DNA from: Pseudomonas sp. J452
Lineage (GTDB): Bacteria > Pseudomonadota > Gammaproteobacteria > Pseudomonadales > Pseudomonadaceae
DNA: 64,000 bases
Reading direction: 5' to 3'
Assembly (NCBI RefSeq): GCF_024666525.1
Contig: NZ_CP088294.1
Coordinates: 3,596,001-3,660,000, forward strand
Shown: positions 10,172 through 19,099 of the stretch, piece after piece
Layout: each line of letters begins with the position of its first letter
Numbering within the stretch: position 1 is the stretch's first letter
Made by a program: the position numbers and the translations under genes
Notes under the pieces: generated by a model
Seen by the model: the letters and a program-made list of their open reading frames with translations, nothing else
Told to the model about the DNA's origin: nothing
Database searches by the model: none

Positions 10172-11542
10172 TCAGTAGACCCAGACTTCCACGCGCCGAT
10201 TCTTGCTGCGACCTTCATCGCCACTGTTGGCGGCTACGGGCAGCTGGGCGCCGAGCCCGGTGATGTCGCGGAAAATCACCCCGCCGCGCGACAGCTCGCG
10301 GCGCACTTCCATGGCCCGCAGCTTGGACAGCAGGGCTGCGCGGCTGGGGTCGTTCTTCGGATCGCCGAAACCGACCAGCACCACCTTGTTGCGCAGCTTG
10401 TCCTGGCTTTTCAGGTAGTCGAGCACTCGGGCGATATCGCGCTGGGCCTTGTTGTCCAGGGTGGCGCTGTTCTCCTGAAAGCGGAAATTCACTGACAGGC
10501 GCTGGGCCTCGCTGGTCAGCTTCTGGTAGCTGGCCGGCATGCTCGGGCTGCCGCTGACCTTGACCGCCTTTACCGTCTGCGCGATGAAGCCGTTCTGTTC
10601 GACGATCGCCTGGCCTTGTGGGCTGTGGGCGAACTCCAGCAGGGACTTGGCCCAGGCATTCTCGGCAGTGGGCGAGGTATAGAGGAACAGGCGGCGCGAC
10701 AGCGGATAGTCCTCGGTGGCGATCAGCGTGGTGCTCGGCAGCATCGGCTGGGATTCGCCGGTGGCAATCGCCACGGCCTTGCTCTGGCGGATATAGGGCA
10801 GGCCGATGAAGCCGATGGCGCTGGGGTCCTGGCTGACACTGTCGGATAACTGGGTGCTCGACTCGAAGCGCTTGGCGCCGGCGGCGAGGCTCTTGCCGTT
10901 GGCTGTCAGCACCAGTTCCTTGAAGGTGTCGTAGGTGCCGGATTTGTCATCGCGGGCATACAGGGTGATGGGGCCACCACGGCCACCCAGCTGTTCCCAG
11001 GTGCTGATTTCGCCGGAAAAGATCGCCGCGAGCTGCGCGGTGGTGAGCGCGGCCAGCGGATTGCCCGGATGCAGGATGATGGCCAGGCCGTCGATGGCGA
11101 TGATCTGTTCGGCGGCGCGGCTGCGCATGTCGCCGAGCCTGGCCAAGCTGTCGGCCTCACCATCCTTAATCGGCCGCGAGGACGCAGCCAGTTCGGCGCT
11201 GCCGTCCTGCAGGGCGACGAAGCCGGTGCCGGAACCGTGGGCGGCTACGGCGATGCTTACCGGTCGGCCGTTTTTGTCCTCGGCCAGCACCCGTTGTTCG
11301 TTCTCGGCGGCAGCCGGTTCGATACGGATATTGCGCAGCCCCTGCTGCTCGAACAGGCCCTGCACCAGGGCCGGGCCGAGCTTGGCGCCGATGGTGTTGG
11401 AACCCTGGATGCGCAGCACGCTGCCGGCATCGCTCGCGGCAAACACGGACCAGGGCAGGGCATAGCAGATGAAACCGAGCAACAACCAGGCATAGGCCTG
11501 GCGCCAGGAGTGCCGATCACTAACGGGCAGGGTGCGCGACAT
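10172..11542 (-). CDS. Phosphate-binding-like (PstS-type) domain fused to a C-terminal OmpA domain
   Basis: A 456-aa exported protein. An N-terminal membrane segment/signal peptide (AYAWLLLGFICYALPWSVFA) precedes a PstS-like ligand-binding fold: IQGSNTIGAKLGPALVQ, GSGTGFVALQDGSAELAASSRPI and ARDDKSGTYDTFKE are the anion-binding loops typical of phosphate-binding proteins. From about residue 345 it becomes an OmpA/MotB peptidoglycan-associating domain (NFRFQENSATLDNKAQRDI ... KNRRVEVWVY). The combination suggests an envelope-anchored anion or phosphate binder rather than a transport subunit. No pst permease genes are adjacent and it appears monocistronic. Phosphate itself as ligand is an inference. 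Confidence 0.85.
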   Translation of the reverse strand: MSRTLPVSDRHSWRQAYAWLLLGFICYALPWSVFAASDAGSVLRIQGSNTIGAKLGPALVQGLFEQQGLRNIRIEPAAAENEQRVLAEDKNGRPVSIAVAAHGSGTGFVALQDGSAELAASSRPIKDGEADSLARLGDMRSRAAEQIIAIDGLAIILHPGNPLAALTTAQLAAIFSGEISTWEQLGGRGGPITLYARDDKSGTYDTFKELVLTANGKSLAAGAKRFESSTQLSDSVSQDPSAIGFIGLPYIRQSKAVAIATGESQPMLPSTTLIATEDYPLSRRLFLYTSPTAENAWAKSLLEFAHSPQGQAIVEQNGFIAQTVKAVKVSGSPSMPASYQKLTSEAQRLSVNFRFQENSATLDNKAQRDIARVLDYLKSQDKLRNKVVLVGFGDPKNDPSRAALLSKLRAMEVRRELSRGGVIFRDITGLGAQLPVAANSGDEGRSKNRRVEVWVY

Positions 11543-11686
11543 TGCAGCAGGAGCCTTCTTCGAGGGAGGGAAAGTGCCGCGCAGAATAAGACGATTAGAT
11601 TGCAGCCAGGTTACAGCGACCGCTCTGGGGCAGCTCTTTCACGGGTTTCGCGAGGGCAGCTGCGTGCCTGTCGCCGATATGGCTTT

Positions 11687-12172
11687 GCTGTGGTTTTTTA
11701 TGGGAGCGAATTCATTCGCGATCGGGGCCAGCTCGGAGTGACCTGCTTATCGCGGATAAATCCGCTCCCACAAGAGCGCTGTGGTGGCTGTGGCTTTCTG
11801 TGGGAGCGAATTCATTCGCGATCGGGGCCAGCTCGGAGTGACCTGCATATCGCGGATAAATCCGCTCCCACAAGAGCGCTGTGGTGGCTGTGGTTTTTTG
11901 TGGGAGCGAATTCATTCGCGATCGGGGCCAGCTCGGAGTGACCTGCATATCGCGGATAAATCCGCTCCCACAAGAGCGCTGTGGTGGCTGTGGTTTTTTG
12001 TGGGAGCGAATTCATTCGCGATCGGGGCCAGCCCGGAGTGACCTGCTTATCGCGGATAAATCCGCTCCCACAAGAGCGCTGTGGTGGCTGTGGTTTTTTG
12101 TGGGGGCGAATTCATTCGCGATCGGGGCCAGCTCGGAGTGGCCTGCTTATCGCGGATAAATCCGCTCCCACA
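11687..12172. repeat. Tandem array of five 100-bp REPIN units
   Basis: Five direct repeats start at 11701, 11801, 11901, 12001 and 12101, with an exact 100-bp period and only a few base differences. Each unit contains a divergent inverted REP pair: GGGAGCGAATTCATTCGCGA and TCGCGGATAAATCCGCTCCC. The spacer GAGCGCTGTGGTGGCTGTGG is repeated too. The array fills most of the 664-bp region between the PstS/OmpA gene and xthA. The remaining 11543-11686 contains no recognisable gene or site. Confidence 0.95.
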
Positions 12173-12181
12173 GAAAACAAC

Positions 12182-12203
12182 AAGGCCACCCGCAGGTGGC
12201 CTC
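12182..12203 (-). terminator. Terminator after xthA
   Basis: Stem GGCCACC/GGTGGCC with a short loop, followed on the minus strand by TTGTTGTTTTC, four bases past the xthA stop. Confidence 0.75.
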
Positions 12204-12206
12204 GTT

Positions 12207-13019
12207 TCAGTTCAGCTCCAGCCAGATCGGCGCATGGTCCGAAGGTTTCTCCATGCCACGCAGCTCGTAGTCGACGCCGGCATCCTTGATTCGCGCCTGC
12301 AGCGGCGCGCTGGTCAGGATCACGTCGATGCGCAGGCCGCGCTTGGGCTCGTCCTCGAAGCCGCGGCTGCGGTAGTCGAACCAGCTGAAGCGGTCATTCA
12401 CCGCCGGGTTGAGGTGGCGGAAGCTGTCGACCAGGCCCCAGCCCTTGAGCGTGGCCAGCCATTCGCGCTCTTCCGGCAGGAAGCTGCACTTGCCGGTCTT
12501 CAGCCAGCGCAGGCGGTTCGGTTCGCCGATACCGATGTCGATATCTTCCGGGGAGATATTGATGTCGCCCATCACCACCAGCGCCTGCTCGGGCTTAAAC
12601 GAGTCGTTCAGCAGGTTTTGCAGGTCGGCATAGAAACGCTGCTTGGCCGGGAACTTGGTCGGGTGGTCGCGGCTCTCGCCCTGGGGAAAGTAACCGTTCA
12701 TCACGGTCACCGGGTTGCCCTGGGCATCGGCGAAGGTGCCGTAGATGAAGCGGCGCTGGGCGTCTTCCTCATCACCAGGAAAGCCCTTGTGCAGCTCCAG
12801 TGGCGCCTGGCGCGAGAGCAGGGCGACGCCGTAGTGGCCCTTCTGCCCGTGGTAGTGCACGTGATAGCCGAGCGCACGAATTTCCGCTTCCGGGAACTGC
12901 TCGTCGGAGACCTTGGTTTCCTGCAGGCCGATCACATCCGGCTGGTGCTTCTCGATCAGCGCCGCCAACTGGTGGGGGCGGGCGCGCAGGCCGTTGATAT
13001 TGAAGGAAACGATCTTCAT
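12207..13019 (-). CDS. xthA: Exodeoxyribonuclease III
   Basis: A 270-aa AP endonuclease/3'-5' exonuclease of the ExoIII family, acting in base-excision repair. The metal-binding glutamate is E34 in LQETKVSD. The other catalytic motifs are visible: [23 protein letters not shown] (Asp/Asn pair), [23 protein letters not shown] and the terminal [10 protein letters not shown] with the catalytic His. It is full length, monocistronic, and divergent from the GNAT gene at 13153. A terminator follows. Confidence 0.96.
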   Translation of the reverse strand: MKIVSFNINGLRARPHQLAALIEKHQPDVIGLQETKVSDEQFPEAEIRALGYHVHYHGQKGHYGVALLSRQAPLELHKGFPGDEEDAQRRFIYGTFADAQGNPVTVMNGYFPQGESRDHPTKFPAKQRFYADLQNLLNDSFKPEQALVVMGDINISPEDIDIGIGEPNRLRWLKTGKCSFLPEEREWLATLKGWGLVDSFRHLNPAVNDRFSWFDYRSRGFEDEPKRGLRIDVILTSAPLQARIKDAGVDYELRGMEKPSDHAPIWLELN

Positions 13020-13152
13020 GGGCAGCTACCGGCAAAGTAAAAACGCGATGCTAGCCCAGTCATCCGGTGACGGCCAGCGTCTGGCGGGCCTCACGGCACG
13101 GTGCTACCTTGGCTTTCGACCCGCAAAATCTATAACAAATGAGGTCAGCCCG

Positions 13153-13794
13153 ATGCCCCACCGTACCGCCGAAGTCCGCTTGCTCGACCATGGCTACAGC
13201 CGCGAAGCCCGCTCCCTGCTGTACCACGCCTACCGTCACGATCCGACCTTCGCCTACCTGTTCGAAAGCGAGCGCCCCGGCTTCGACCAGCGCGTGCGCG
13301 CCACCGTGCGAGAGTTGGTGCAGCAGCACTTTGCCGAAGAACTGCCGGCCATCGGCCTGCTGATCGAGGAACGTCTGGTCGGCATCGCCCTGATCGCCCC
13401 GCCGATACGCCGCCTGGACATCACCGAAAGCTGGGGCTGGCGTCTGCGCATGCTGATGACCACTGGTTTCCGCTGCACCAAACGCTACCTGGAGTACCAC
13501 GACGCGGTGCTCGCCTGCCTGCCGCCCGGCCCTTACCACGTGTTGCCGCTGATTGGCGTGCACCCGGAGTTTCAGGGCCAGCACCTCGGCGAGCAACTGC
13601 TCGGTGCGCTGCACAACTGGTGCGCGGAAGATGCCGGCTCCCAGGGCGTGGTCCTGGATACCGGCAACCCGCATTACCTGGAGTTCTACAAGCGCCAGGG
13701 CTACGAGGAAATCGGTGAAGTGGCGGTGGGGCCGATCCGCGAGCATGTGTTCTTTCATGCCAATCCGCAGGTGACACTCAAGGCCAGTGCGTAA
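13153..13794 (+). CDS. GNAT-family N-acetyltransferase
   Basis: A 213-aa GNAT protein. Start ATG 13153 (MPHRTAEVRLLDHG) is chosen because upstream in-frame sequence overlaps the divergent xthA gene. The acetyl-CoA-binding core is visible as LPLIGVHPEFQGQHLGEQLL (about residues 131-150; motif A, Q-x-x-G-x-G/L type), followed by LDTGNPHYLEFYKRQGYEE, the usual C-terminal strand-helix. The substrate cannot be predicted. A terminator at 13847-13875 suggests a single-gene unit. Confidence 0.88.
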   Translation: MPHRTAEVRLLDHGYSREARSLLYHAYRHDPTFAYLFESERPGFDQRVRATVRELVQQHFAEELPAIGLLIEERLVGIALIAPPIRRLDITESWGWRLRMLMTTGFRCTKRYLEYHDAVLACLPPGPYHVLPLIGVHPEFQGQHLGEQLLGALHNWCAEDAGSQGVVLDTGNPHYLEFYKRQGYEEIGEVAVGPIREHVFFHANPQVTLKASA

Positions 13795-13846
13795 ACCGAT
13801 CATGGGGTGCGCCGCGGTGGGTGACCAGATCCCCCCCATCCAGGGC

Positions 13847-13875
13847 AAAGGCCAGCAGAATCTGCCGGCCTTTTT
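13847..13875 (+). terminator. Terminator after the GNAT gene
   Basis: Imperfect stem AAAGGCCAGCAG/CTGCCGGCCTTT followed by T6. Confidence 0.85.
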
Positions 13876-13987
13876 TGTTTGCCACGCGCAATCGCGCTAA
13901 CCTTCCTCACCACCGCAGGTGCATGCCTGTCGCTTTCCTGCCGCGACGCCACCGCGTCGGGCTCAACGCAACGATAAGGACACTGAA

Positions 13988-14488
13988 ATGGCTCAAGTAA
14001 CCCTCAAGGGCAATCCGATCCAGGTTGACGGCCAGCTGCCGCAAGCCGGCCAGCAGGCGCCGGCGTTCAGCCTGGTGGGCACGGACCTCTCCGACGTGAG
14101 CCTGGCCAGCCTGGCCGGCAAGCGCAAAGTGCTGAACATCTTCCCCAGCGTCGACACCCCGACCTGCGCCACCTCGGTGCGCAAGTTCAACGCCGAGGCC
14201 AGCGCGCTGCCCAACACCGTGGTGCTGTGCATCTCCGCCGACCTGCCGTTCGCCCAGGCGCGTTTCTGCGGTGCCGAAGGCCTGGATAACGTGGTTAACC
14301 TGTCGACCATGCGCGGTGCCAATTTCCTCAAGGACTACGGTGTGGCCATCGCCAGCGGCCCGTTGGTCGGCGTCTCCGCCCGCGCAGTGGTGGTGGTCGA
14401 CGAGCAAGGCAAGGTGCTGCACAGCGAGCTGGTGGGCGAGATCGCCGACGAGCCGGATTACGCGGCCGCCATCGCCGTTCTGAAGTAA
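13988..14488 (+). CDS. tpx: Thiol peroxidase Tpx
   Basis: A 166-aa atypical 2-Cys peroxiredoxin that reduces peroxides using thioredoxin. Peroxidatic C60 lies in [13 protein letters not shown], and resolving C94 in ARFCGAEGL. Both positions and spacing match the family (E. coli Cys61/Cys95). ATG 13988 has an AAGGA ribosome site about 8 bp upstream, whereas the longer open frame lacks one. It is monocistronic, with its own terminator. Confidence 0.96.
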   Translation: MAQVTLKGNPIQVDGQLPQAGQQAPAFSLVGTDLSDVSLASLAGKRKVLNIFPSVDTPTCATSVRKFNAEASALPNTVVLCISADLPFAQARFCGAEGLDNVVNLSTMRGANFLKDYGVAIASGPLVGVSARAVVVVDEQGKVLHSELVGEIADEPDYAAAIAVLK

Positions 14489-14505
14489 GTTTCTGCAACA
14501 CCTTG

Positions 14506-14532
14506 AAACGGCCTGCCTAGCAGGCCGTTTTC
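14506..14532 (+). terminator. Terminator after tpx
   Basis: Perfect 11-bp stem AAACGGCCTGC/GCAGGCCGTTT with a CTA loop, followed by a short T stretch. Confidence 0.9.
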
Positions 14533-14650
14533 ATTTCTAAATTTCCAACGTCTTGTTACGTCAAATAAGGGTAAATAGGCGGTAAAGACCCTTTGCCTGG
14601 TAGCGCAGAGTACTTATCGTTCACGCTCCCAAGGAAAGTGACCCCGGACC

Positions 14651-15865
14651 ATGCCTGATATTCGCTCTGCATCGCGCTCTTACCGCCCCTGGCTGATCGC
14701 CCTGGCGCTGCTTGCCGTCGTCCTGCTGCTGTGGTGGCTGTGGCCGGAGAAGCCTGCCGAGGAAGATGAGCGCGGCGGCCCCTGGGGACGCGACAGCGGT
14801 CCGGTACCGGTGCGAGTCACCGAGGTCAGCCAGGGCGACTTCAATGTCGAACTCAAGGCCCTCGGCACGGTCACTGCGCTGAACACAGTCAGCGTGCGCT
14901 CGCGGGTGGATGGCGAACTGGTCAAGGTGCTGTTCGAGGAAGGCCAGCTGGTCAAGGCCGGCGACCTGCTGGCGCAGATCGATCCGCGCGCCTACCAGGT
15001 GGCCCTGCAACAGGCCGAAGGCACCCTGGCGCAGAACCAGGCGCAGTTGAAGAACGCCGAGATCGATCTGGCTCGCTATAAAGGCCTGTACGCCGAAGAC
15101 TCCATTGCCAAGCAGACCCTGGACACCCAGGAAGCGCTGGTCGGCCAATACCGTGGCACGGTGAAGAACAACCAGGCCGCTGTCGCCGAGGCGCGCCTCA
15201 ACCTCGACTTCACCCGCATCCGCGCGCCGATCGACGGCCGTCTGGGTCTGCGCCAGGTGGATGCCGGCAACCTGGTCAGCAGCGGCGACACCACCGCGCT
15301 GGTGGTGATCACCCAGGTCAAACCGATCACGGTCAATTTCACCCTGGCCGAGAACGACCTGCCGCCGGTGCTGGCGCGGGTGCGCAACAACGAGCAACTG
15401 CTGGTGCAGGCCTGGGATCGTGGCGAGAAACAGTTGCTGGCCGAAGGCGTGCTGCACAGCCTGGACAACCAGATCGACGTCGCCACCGGCACGGTCAAGC
15501 TCAAGGCGCGCTTCGACAATGCCAGCGAGAGCCTGTTTCCCAATCAGTTCGTCAACGTGCGCCTGCGCGTGGAAACCCGCCAGGGCGCCACGCTGATTCC
15601 GTCGGCGGCCTTGCAGTTCGGTGCCCGTGGCACCTTCGTCTTCCTCCTTGATAACGAGGACAAGGTGCAGCTGCGCAAAGTCGAAGTGGGCGCCAGCGAC
15701 GGCGCGCTGACCCTGATCAGCGCTGGCCTGAAGGTCGGCGAACGGCTGGTGCTGGAAGGCACCGACAAGCTCAAGGACGGCAGCGAAGTGCAGGTGATCG
15801 GCGAACCCGGTGCCGTGGCCCAGCCAGCTGGCAAGGGTGAAGCCGAGCAGAAGCACGACGCATGA
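14651..15865 (+). CDS. muxA: RND efflux periplasmic adaptor MuxA (MdtA-like)
   Basis: This is the membrane-fusion subunit of the MuxABC-OpmB multidrug efflux system, 404 aa. An uncleaved N-terminal anchor ([18 protein letters not shown], about residues 14-31) precedes the lipoyl/barrel domain ([20 protein letters not shown]), an alpha-hairpin (about 115-170) and a beta-barrel region ([20 protein letters not shown]). It is the first gene of a four-gene operon, and its stop overlaps the muxB start (ATGA). An adaptor followed by two consecutive RND pumps and one channel is diagnostic for Mux/MdtABC systems. Confidence 0.93.
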   Translation: MPDIRSASRSYRPWLIALALLAVVLLLWWLWPEKPAEEDERGGPWGRDSGPVPVRVTEVSQGDFNVELKALGTVTALNTVSVRSRVDGELVKVLFEEGQLVKAGDLLAQIDPRAYQVALQQAEGTLAQNQAQLKNAEIDLARYKGLYAEDSIAKQTLDTQEALVGQYRGTVKNNQAAVAEARLNLDFTRIRAPIDGRLGLRQVDAGNLVSSGDTTALVVITQVKPITVNFTLAENDLPPVLARVRNNEQLLVQAWDRGEKQLLAEGVLHSLDNQIDVATGTVKLKARFDNASESLFPNQFVNVRLRVETRQGATLIPSAALQFGARGTFVFLLDNEDKVQLRKVEVGASDGALTLISAGLKVGERLVLEGTDKLKDGSEVQVIGEPGAVAQPAGKGEAEQKHDA

Positions 15866-18800
15866 ATGCTTCACGCCTGTTCATCCTGCGTCCGGTCGCC
15901 ACCACCCTGTTGATGGTGGCGATCTTCCTCACCGGTCTGATCGCCTACCGCCTGTTGCCGGTGTCGGCGCTGCCGGAGGTGGATTACCCGACCATCCGCG
16001 TGCTCACCCTGTATCCCGGCGCCAGCCCGGAGGTGATGACCAGCGCGGTGACCGCACCGCTGGAGCGCCAGTTCGGCCAGATGCCGGGCCTGAAGCAGAT
16101 GTCCTCGACCAGCTCCGGCGGCGCCTCGGTGATCACCCTGCGCTTCACCCTGGAAGTGAACCTGGATGTGGCCGAACAGGAGGTGCAGGCGGCAATCAAC
16201 GCGGCGAGCAACCTGCTGCCCAGCGACCTGCCGGCACCGCCGGTGTACAACAAGGTCAACCCGGCCGACACCCCGGTGCTGACCCTGGCGATCAGCTCGG
16301 CGAGCATGCCGCTGACCGAAGTGCATGACCTGATCGATACGCGCATGGCGCAGAAGATCGCGCAGATCAGCGGCGTCGGCCTGGTCAGCCTGGCCGGTGG
16401 CCAGCGCAAGGCGGTACGCATCAAGGTCAACCCCGAGGCCCTGGCCAGCCATGGCCTGAATTTGTCTGACGTGCGCACGCTGATCACCGCGAGCAACGTC
16501 AACCAGCCCAAGGGCAACTTCGACGGCCCAACCCGCGTCTCGCAGCTCGACGCCAACGACCAGCTGGAATCGGCCGAGGCCTACCTCGACCTAATCCTCA
16601 AGTACGAAAACGGCGCCGCGCTGCGCCTCAAGGATGTCTCGACGGTCATTGACGGCGCCGAGAACGAGCGCCTGGCCGCCTGGGCCGACCGCAACCAGAC
16701 CGTGCTGCTGAGCATCCAGCGCCAGCCGGGCGCCAATGTCATCGAGGTGGTCGAGCGCATCCAGAAACTGCTGCCGCAGATCACCGCCAGCCTGCCGGCC
16801 AGCATCGAGGTCAAGCTGCTCACCGACCGCACCCAGACCATCCGCGCGGCGATCAGCGATGTGCGTTTCGAGCTGATCCTGGCCATCGGCCTGGTGGTGC
16901 TGGTGACCTTCCTGTTCCTGCGCAAGCTGTCCGCCACCATCATCCCGTCCATCGTGGTGCCGCTGTCGCTGATCGGCACCTTCGGCGTGATGTATCTGGC
17001 CGGTTTCTCGGTCAACAACCTGACCCTGATGGCCCTGACCATCGCCACCGGCTTCGTGGTCGACGACGCCATCGTCATGCTGGAGAACATCGCCCGCCAT
17101 CTGGAGGAGGGCGAGACCCCGCTGAACGCCGCGCTCAAGGGCGCCAAGCAGATCGGCTTCACCCTGATCTCGCTGACCTTCTCGCTGATCGCGGTGCTGA
17201 TCCCCTTGTTATTTATGGCCGATGTGGTCGGGCGCCTGTTCCGCGAGTTCGCCATCACCCTGGCGGTGGCCATCCTGATTTCCCTGGTGGTGTCGCTGAC
17301 CCTCACTCCGATGATGTGCGCGCGTCTGCTCAAGGCCGAGAAGGAGGAGGAGCAGGGGCGTTTCTACCGCGCCAGCGGCGCCTTTATCGACGGCCTGATC
17401 GAGCGCTACGGAGTCGGCCTGCAATGGGTGCTCAAACACCAGCCGCTGACCCTGCTGGTGGCCCTCGGCACCCTGGCGCTGACCGTGGTGCTCTATCTGG
17501 CGGTGCCCAAGGGCTTCTTCCCGGTGCAGGACACCGGCGTGATCCAGGGCATTTCCGAGGCGCCGCAGAGCATTTCCTTTGCCGCCATGAGCGAGCGCCA
17601 GCAGCGCCTGGCCGCGGTGATCCTGCAGGATCAGGCGGTCGCCAGCCTGTCGTCCTACATCGGTGTGGACGGCGACAACGCCACGCTCAACAGCGGCCGC
17701 CTGCTGATCAACCTCAAACCGCATGCCGAGCGTGAGGTCAGCGCCAGCGAAGTGATCGAGCGCCTGCGCCCCGCGCTGGCGGCGATTCCCGGCATCCAGC
17801 TGTATCTACAGCCGGTGCAGGATTTGACCATCGAGGACCGGGTCAGCCGCACCCAGTTCCAGTTCAGCCTGGAGTCGCCGGATGCCGCGTTGCTGGAAGA
17901 GTGGACGCCGAAACTGATCAAGGTGCTGAGCGAGCAAGCCGAGCTGCGTGACGTGGCCAGCGACCTGCAGAACCGTGGCCTGCAGGTGTACCTGCAGATC
18001 GACCGCGACGCCGCCTCGCGGCTTGGTGTCAGTATCAGTGCTATCGACGATGCGCTGTACGACGCCTTCGGCCAGCGGCAGATCTCCACCATCTTCACCC
18101 AGGCCAGCCAGTACCGCGTGGTGCTGGAGAGTGCCGGCGCCGGCGAGCTCGGCCCGCAGGCCTTGCAGCAGGTGCATGTAGCCACCGCCAGCGGCGGCCA
18201 GGTGCCGCTGGCCTCCCTGGCGCGCATCGACGAGCGTGCGGCCAGCCTGCTGGTCAACCATATCGGCCAGTTCCCGGCGGTGACCGTGTCGTTCAACCTG
18301 GCCAGTGGCGTATCGCTGGGCGAGGCGGTGGCGGTGATCGAGCAGGTGCAGCAGGACATCGGCCTGCCGGCCGGCATCCAGAGCCAGTTCCAGGGCGCCG
18401 CCGAGGCCTTCCGCGCCTCGCTGTCGAGCACCTTGCTGCTGATTCTGGCGGCCATCGTCACCATGTACATCGTGCTCGGCGTGCTCTACGAGAGCTACAT
18501 CCATCCGATCACTATTCTCTCGACCTTGCCCTCGGCCGGAGTCGGCGCGTTGTTGGCGCTGCTGCTGACCGGCAACGACCTGGGCCTGATCGCCATCATC
18601 GGCATCATCCTGCTGATCGGCATCGTCAAGAAGAACGCGATCATGATGATCGACTTCGCCCTGGAGGCCGAACGGCTTCAGGGCATGGCGCCCGAGGCGG
18701 CGATCTACCAGGCGGCGCTGCTGCGGTTCCGGCCGATCCTGATGACCACCCTGGCGGCGCTGTTTGGCGCCATCCCGCTAATGCTGGCCTCGGGCTCCGG

Positions 18801-18954
18801 CGCCGAGCTGCGCCAGCCGCTGGGCCTGGTAATGGTCGGCGGCCTGCTGCTCAGCCAGGTGCTGACCCTGTTCACCACGCCGGTGATCTACCTGTGGTTC
18901 GATCGCCTGTCGCGCCGCTATTTCGGCCGCAGTGCAGCCGGGGTGACGGTATGA
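15862..18954 (+). CDS. muxB: RND efflux inner-membrane transporter MuxB
   Basis: A 1030-aa proton-driven RND pump, the first of two that form the heteromeric inner-membrane transporter of MuxABC-OpmB. It starts [23 protein letters not shown], typical of MdtB-type pumps. The TM4 proton-relay Asp pair sits in [19 protein letters not shown], and the TM10 lysine motif in [19 protein letters not shown]. It has the full twelve-TM, two-periplasmic-loop size. The ATG overlaps the muxA stop. Its own TGA overlaps an ATG (18951) that leads only into the repeat element, not into muxC. Confidence 0.94.
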   Translation: MNASRLFILRPVATTLLMVAIFLTGLIAYRLLPVSALPEVDYPTIRVLTLYPGASPEVMTSAVTAPLERQFGQMPGLKQMSSTSSGGASVITLRFTLEVNLDVAEQEVQAAINAASNLLPSDLPAPPVYNKVNPADTPVLTLAISSASMPLTEVHDLIDTRMAQKIAQISGVGLVSLAGGQRKAVRIKVNPEALASHGLNLSDVRTLITASNVNQPKGNFDGPTRVSQLDANDQLESAEAYLDLILKYENGAALRLKDVSTVIDGAENERLAAWADRNQTVLLSIQRQPGANVIEVVERIQKLLPQITASLPASIEVKLLTDRTQTIRAAISDVRFELILAIGLVVLVTFLFLRKLSATIIPSIVVPLSLIGTFGVMYLAGFSVNNLTLMALTIATGFVVDDAIVMLENIARHLEEGETPLNAALKGAKQIGFTLISLTFSLIAVLIPLLFMADVVGRLFREFAITLAVAILISLVVSLTLTPMMCARLLKAEKEEEQGRFYRASGAFIDGLIERYGVGLQWVLKHQPLTLLVALGTLALTVVLYLAVPKGFFPVQDTGVIQGISEAPQSISFAAMSERQQRLAAVILQDQAVASLSSYIGVDGDNATLNSGRLLINLKPHAEREVSASEVIERLRPALAAIPGIQLYLQPVQDLTIEDRVSRTQFQFSLESPDAALLEEWTPKLIKVLSEQAELRDVASDLQNRGLQVYLQIDRDAASRLGVSISAIDDALYDAFGQRQISTIFTQASQYRVVLESAGAGELGPQALQQVHVATASGGQVPLASLARIDERAASLLVNHIGQFPAVTVSFNLASGVSLGEAVAVIEQVQQDIGLPAGIQSQFQGAAEAFRASLSSTLLLILAAIVTMYIVLGVLYESYIHPITILSTLPSAGVGALLALLLTGNDLGLIAIIGIILLIGIVKKNAIMMIDFALEAERLQGMAPEAAIYQAALLRFRPILMTTLAALFGAIPLMLASGSGAELRQPLGLVMVGGLLLSQVLTLFTTPVIYLWFDRLSRRYFGRSAAGVTV

Positions 18955-18966
18955 GCACGCGTTTGC

Positions 18967-19068
18967 TCCCCTCTCCCATTTATGGGAGAGGGGCCGGGGG
19001 AGAGGGCGGGGCCACTGCGCTGCCTGTTTCCCTCTCCCCAACCCTCTCCCATAAATGGGAGAGGGGGC
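18967..19068. repeat. CTCTCCC-type inverted repeat between muxB and muxC
   Basis: Two hairpins (CTCTCCCATTTATGGGAGAG and CTCTCCCATAAATGGGAGAG) with a GC-rich spacer, the same family as 4391-4487 and 34965-35061. It fills the 145-bp gap between two genes that are normally adjacent or overlapping. Confidence 0.9.
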
Positions 19069-19099
19069 TGGCCGTGCATGCATTCTGGGCGCTGTGTCG

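Noticed and set aside
11687..12172. CRISPR-like array
   Set aside because: The period is 100 bp, the spacers are themselves identical, each unit is an inverted REP pair, and no cas gene is nearby.
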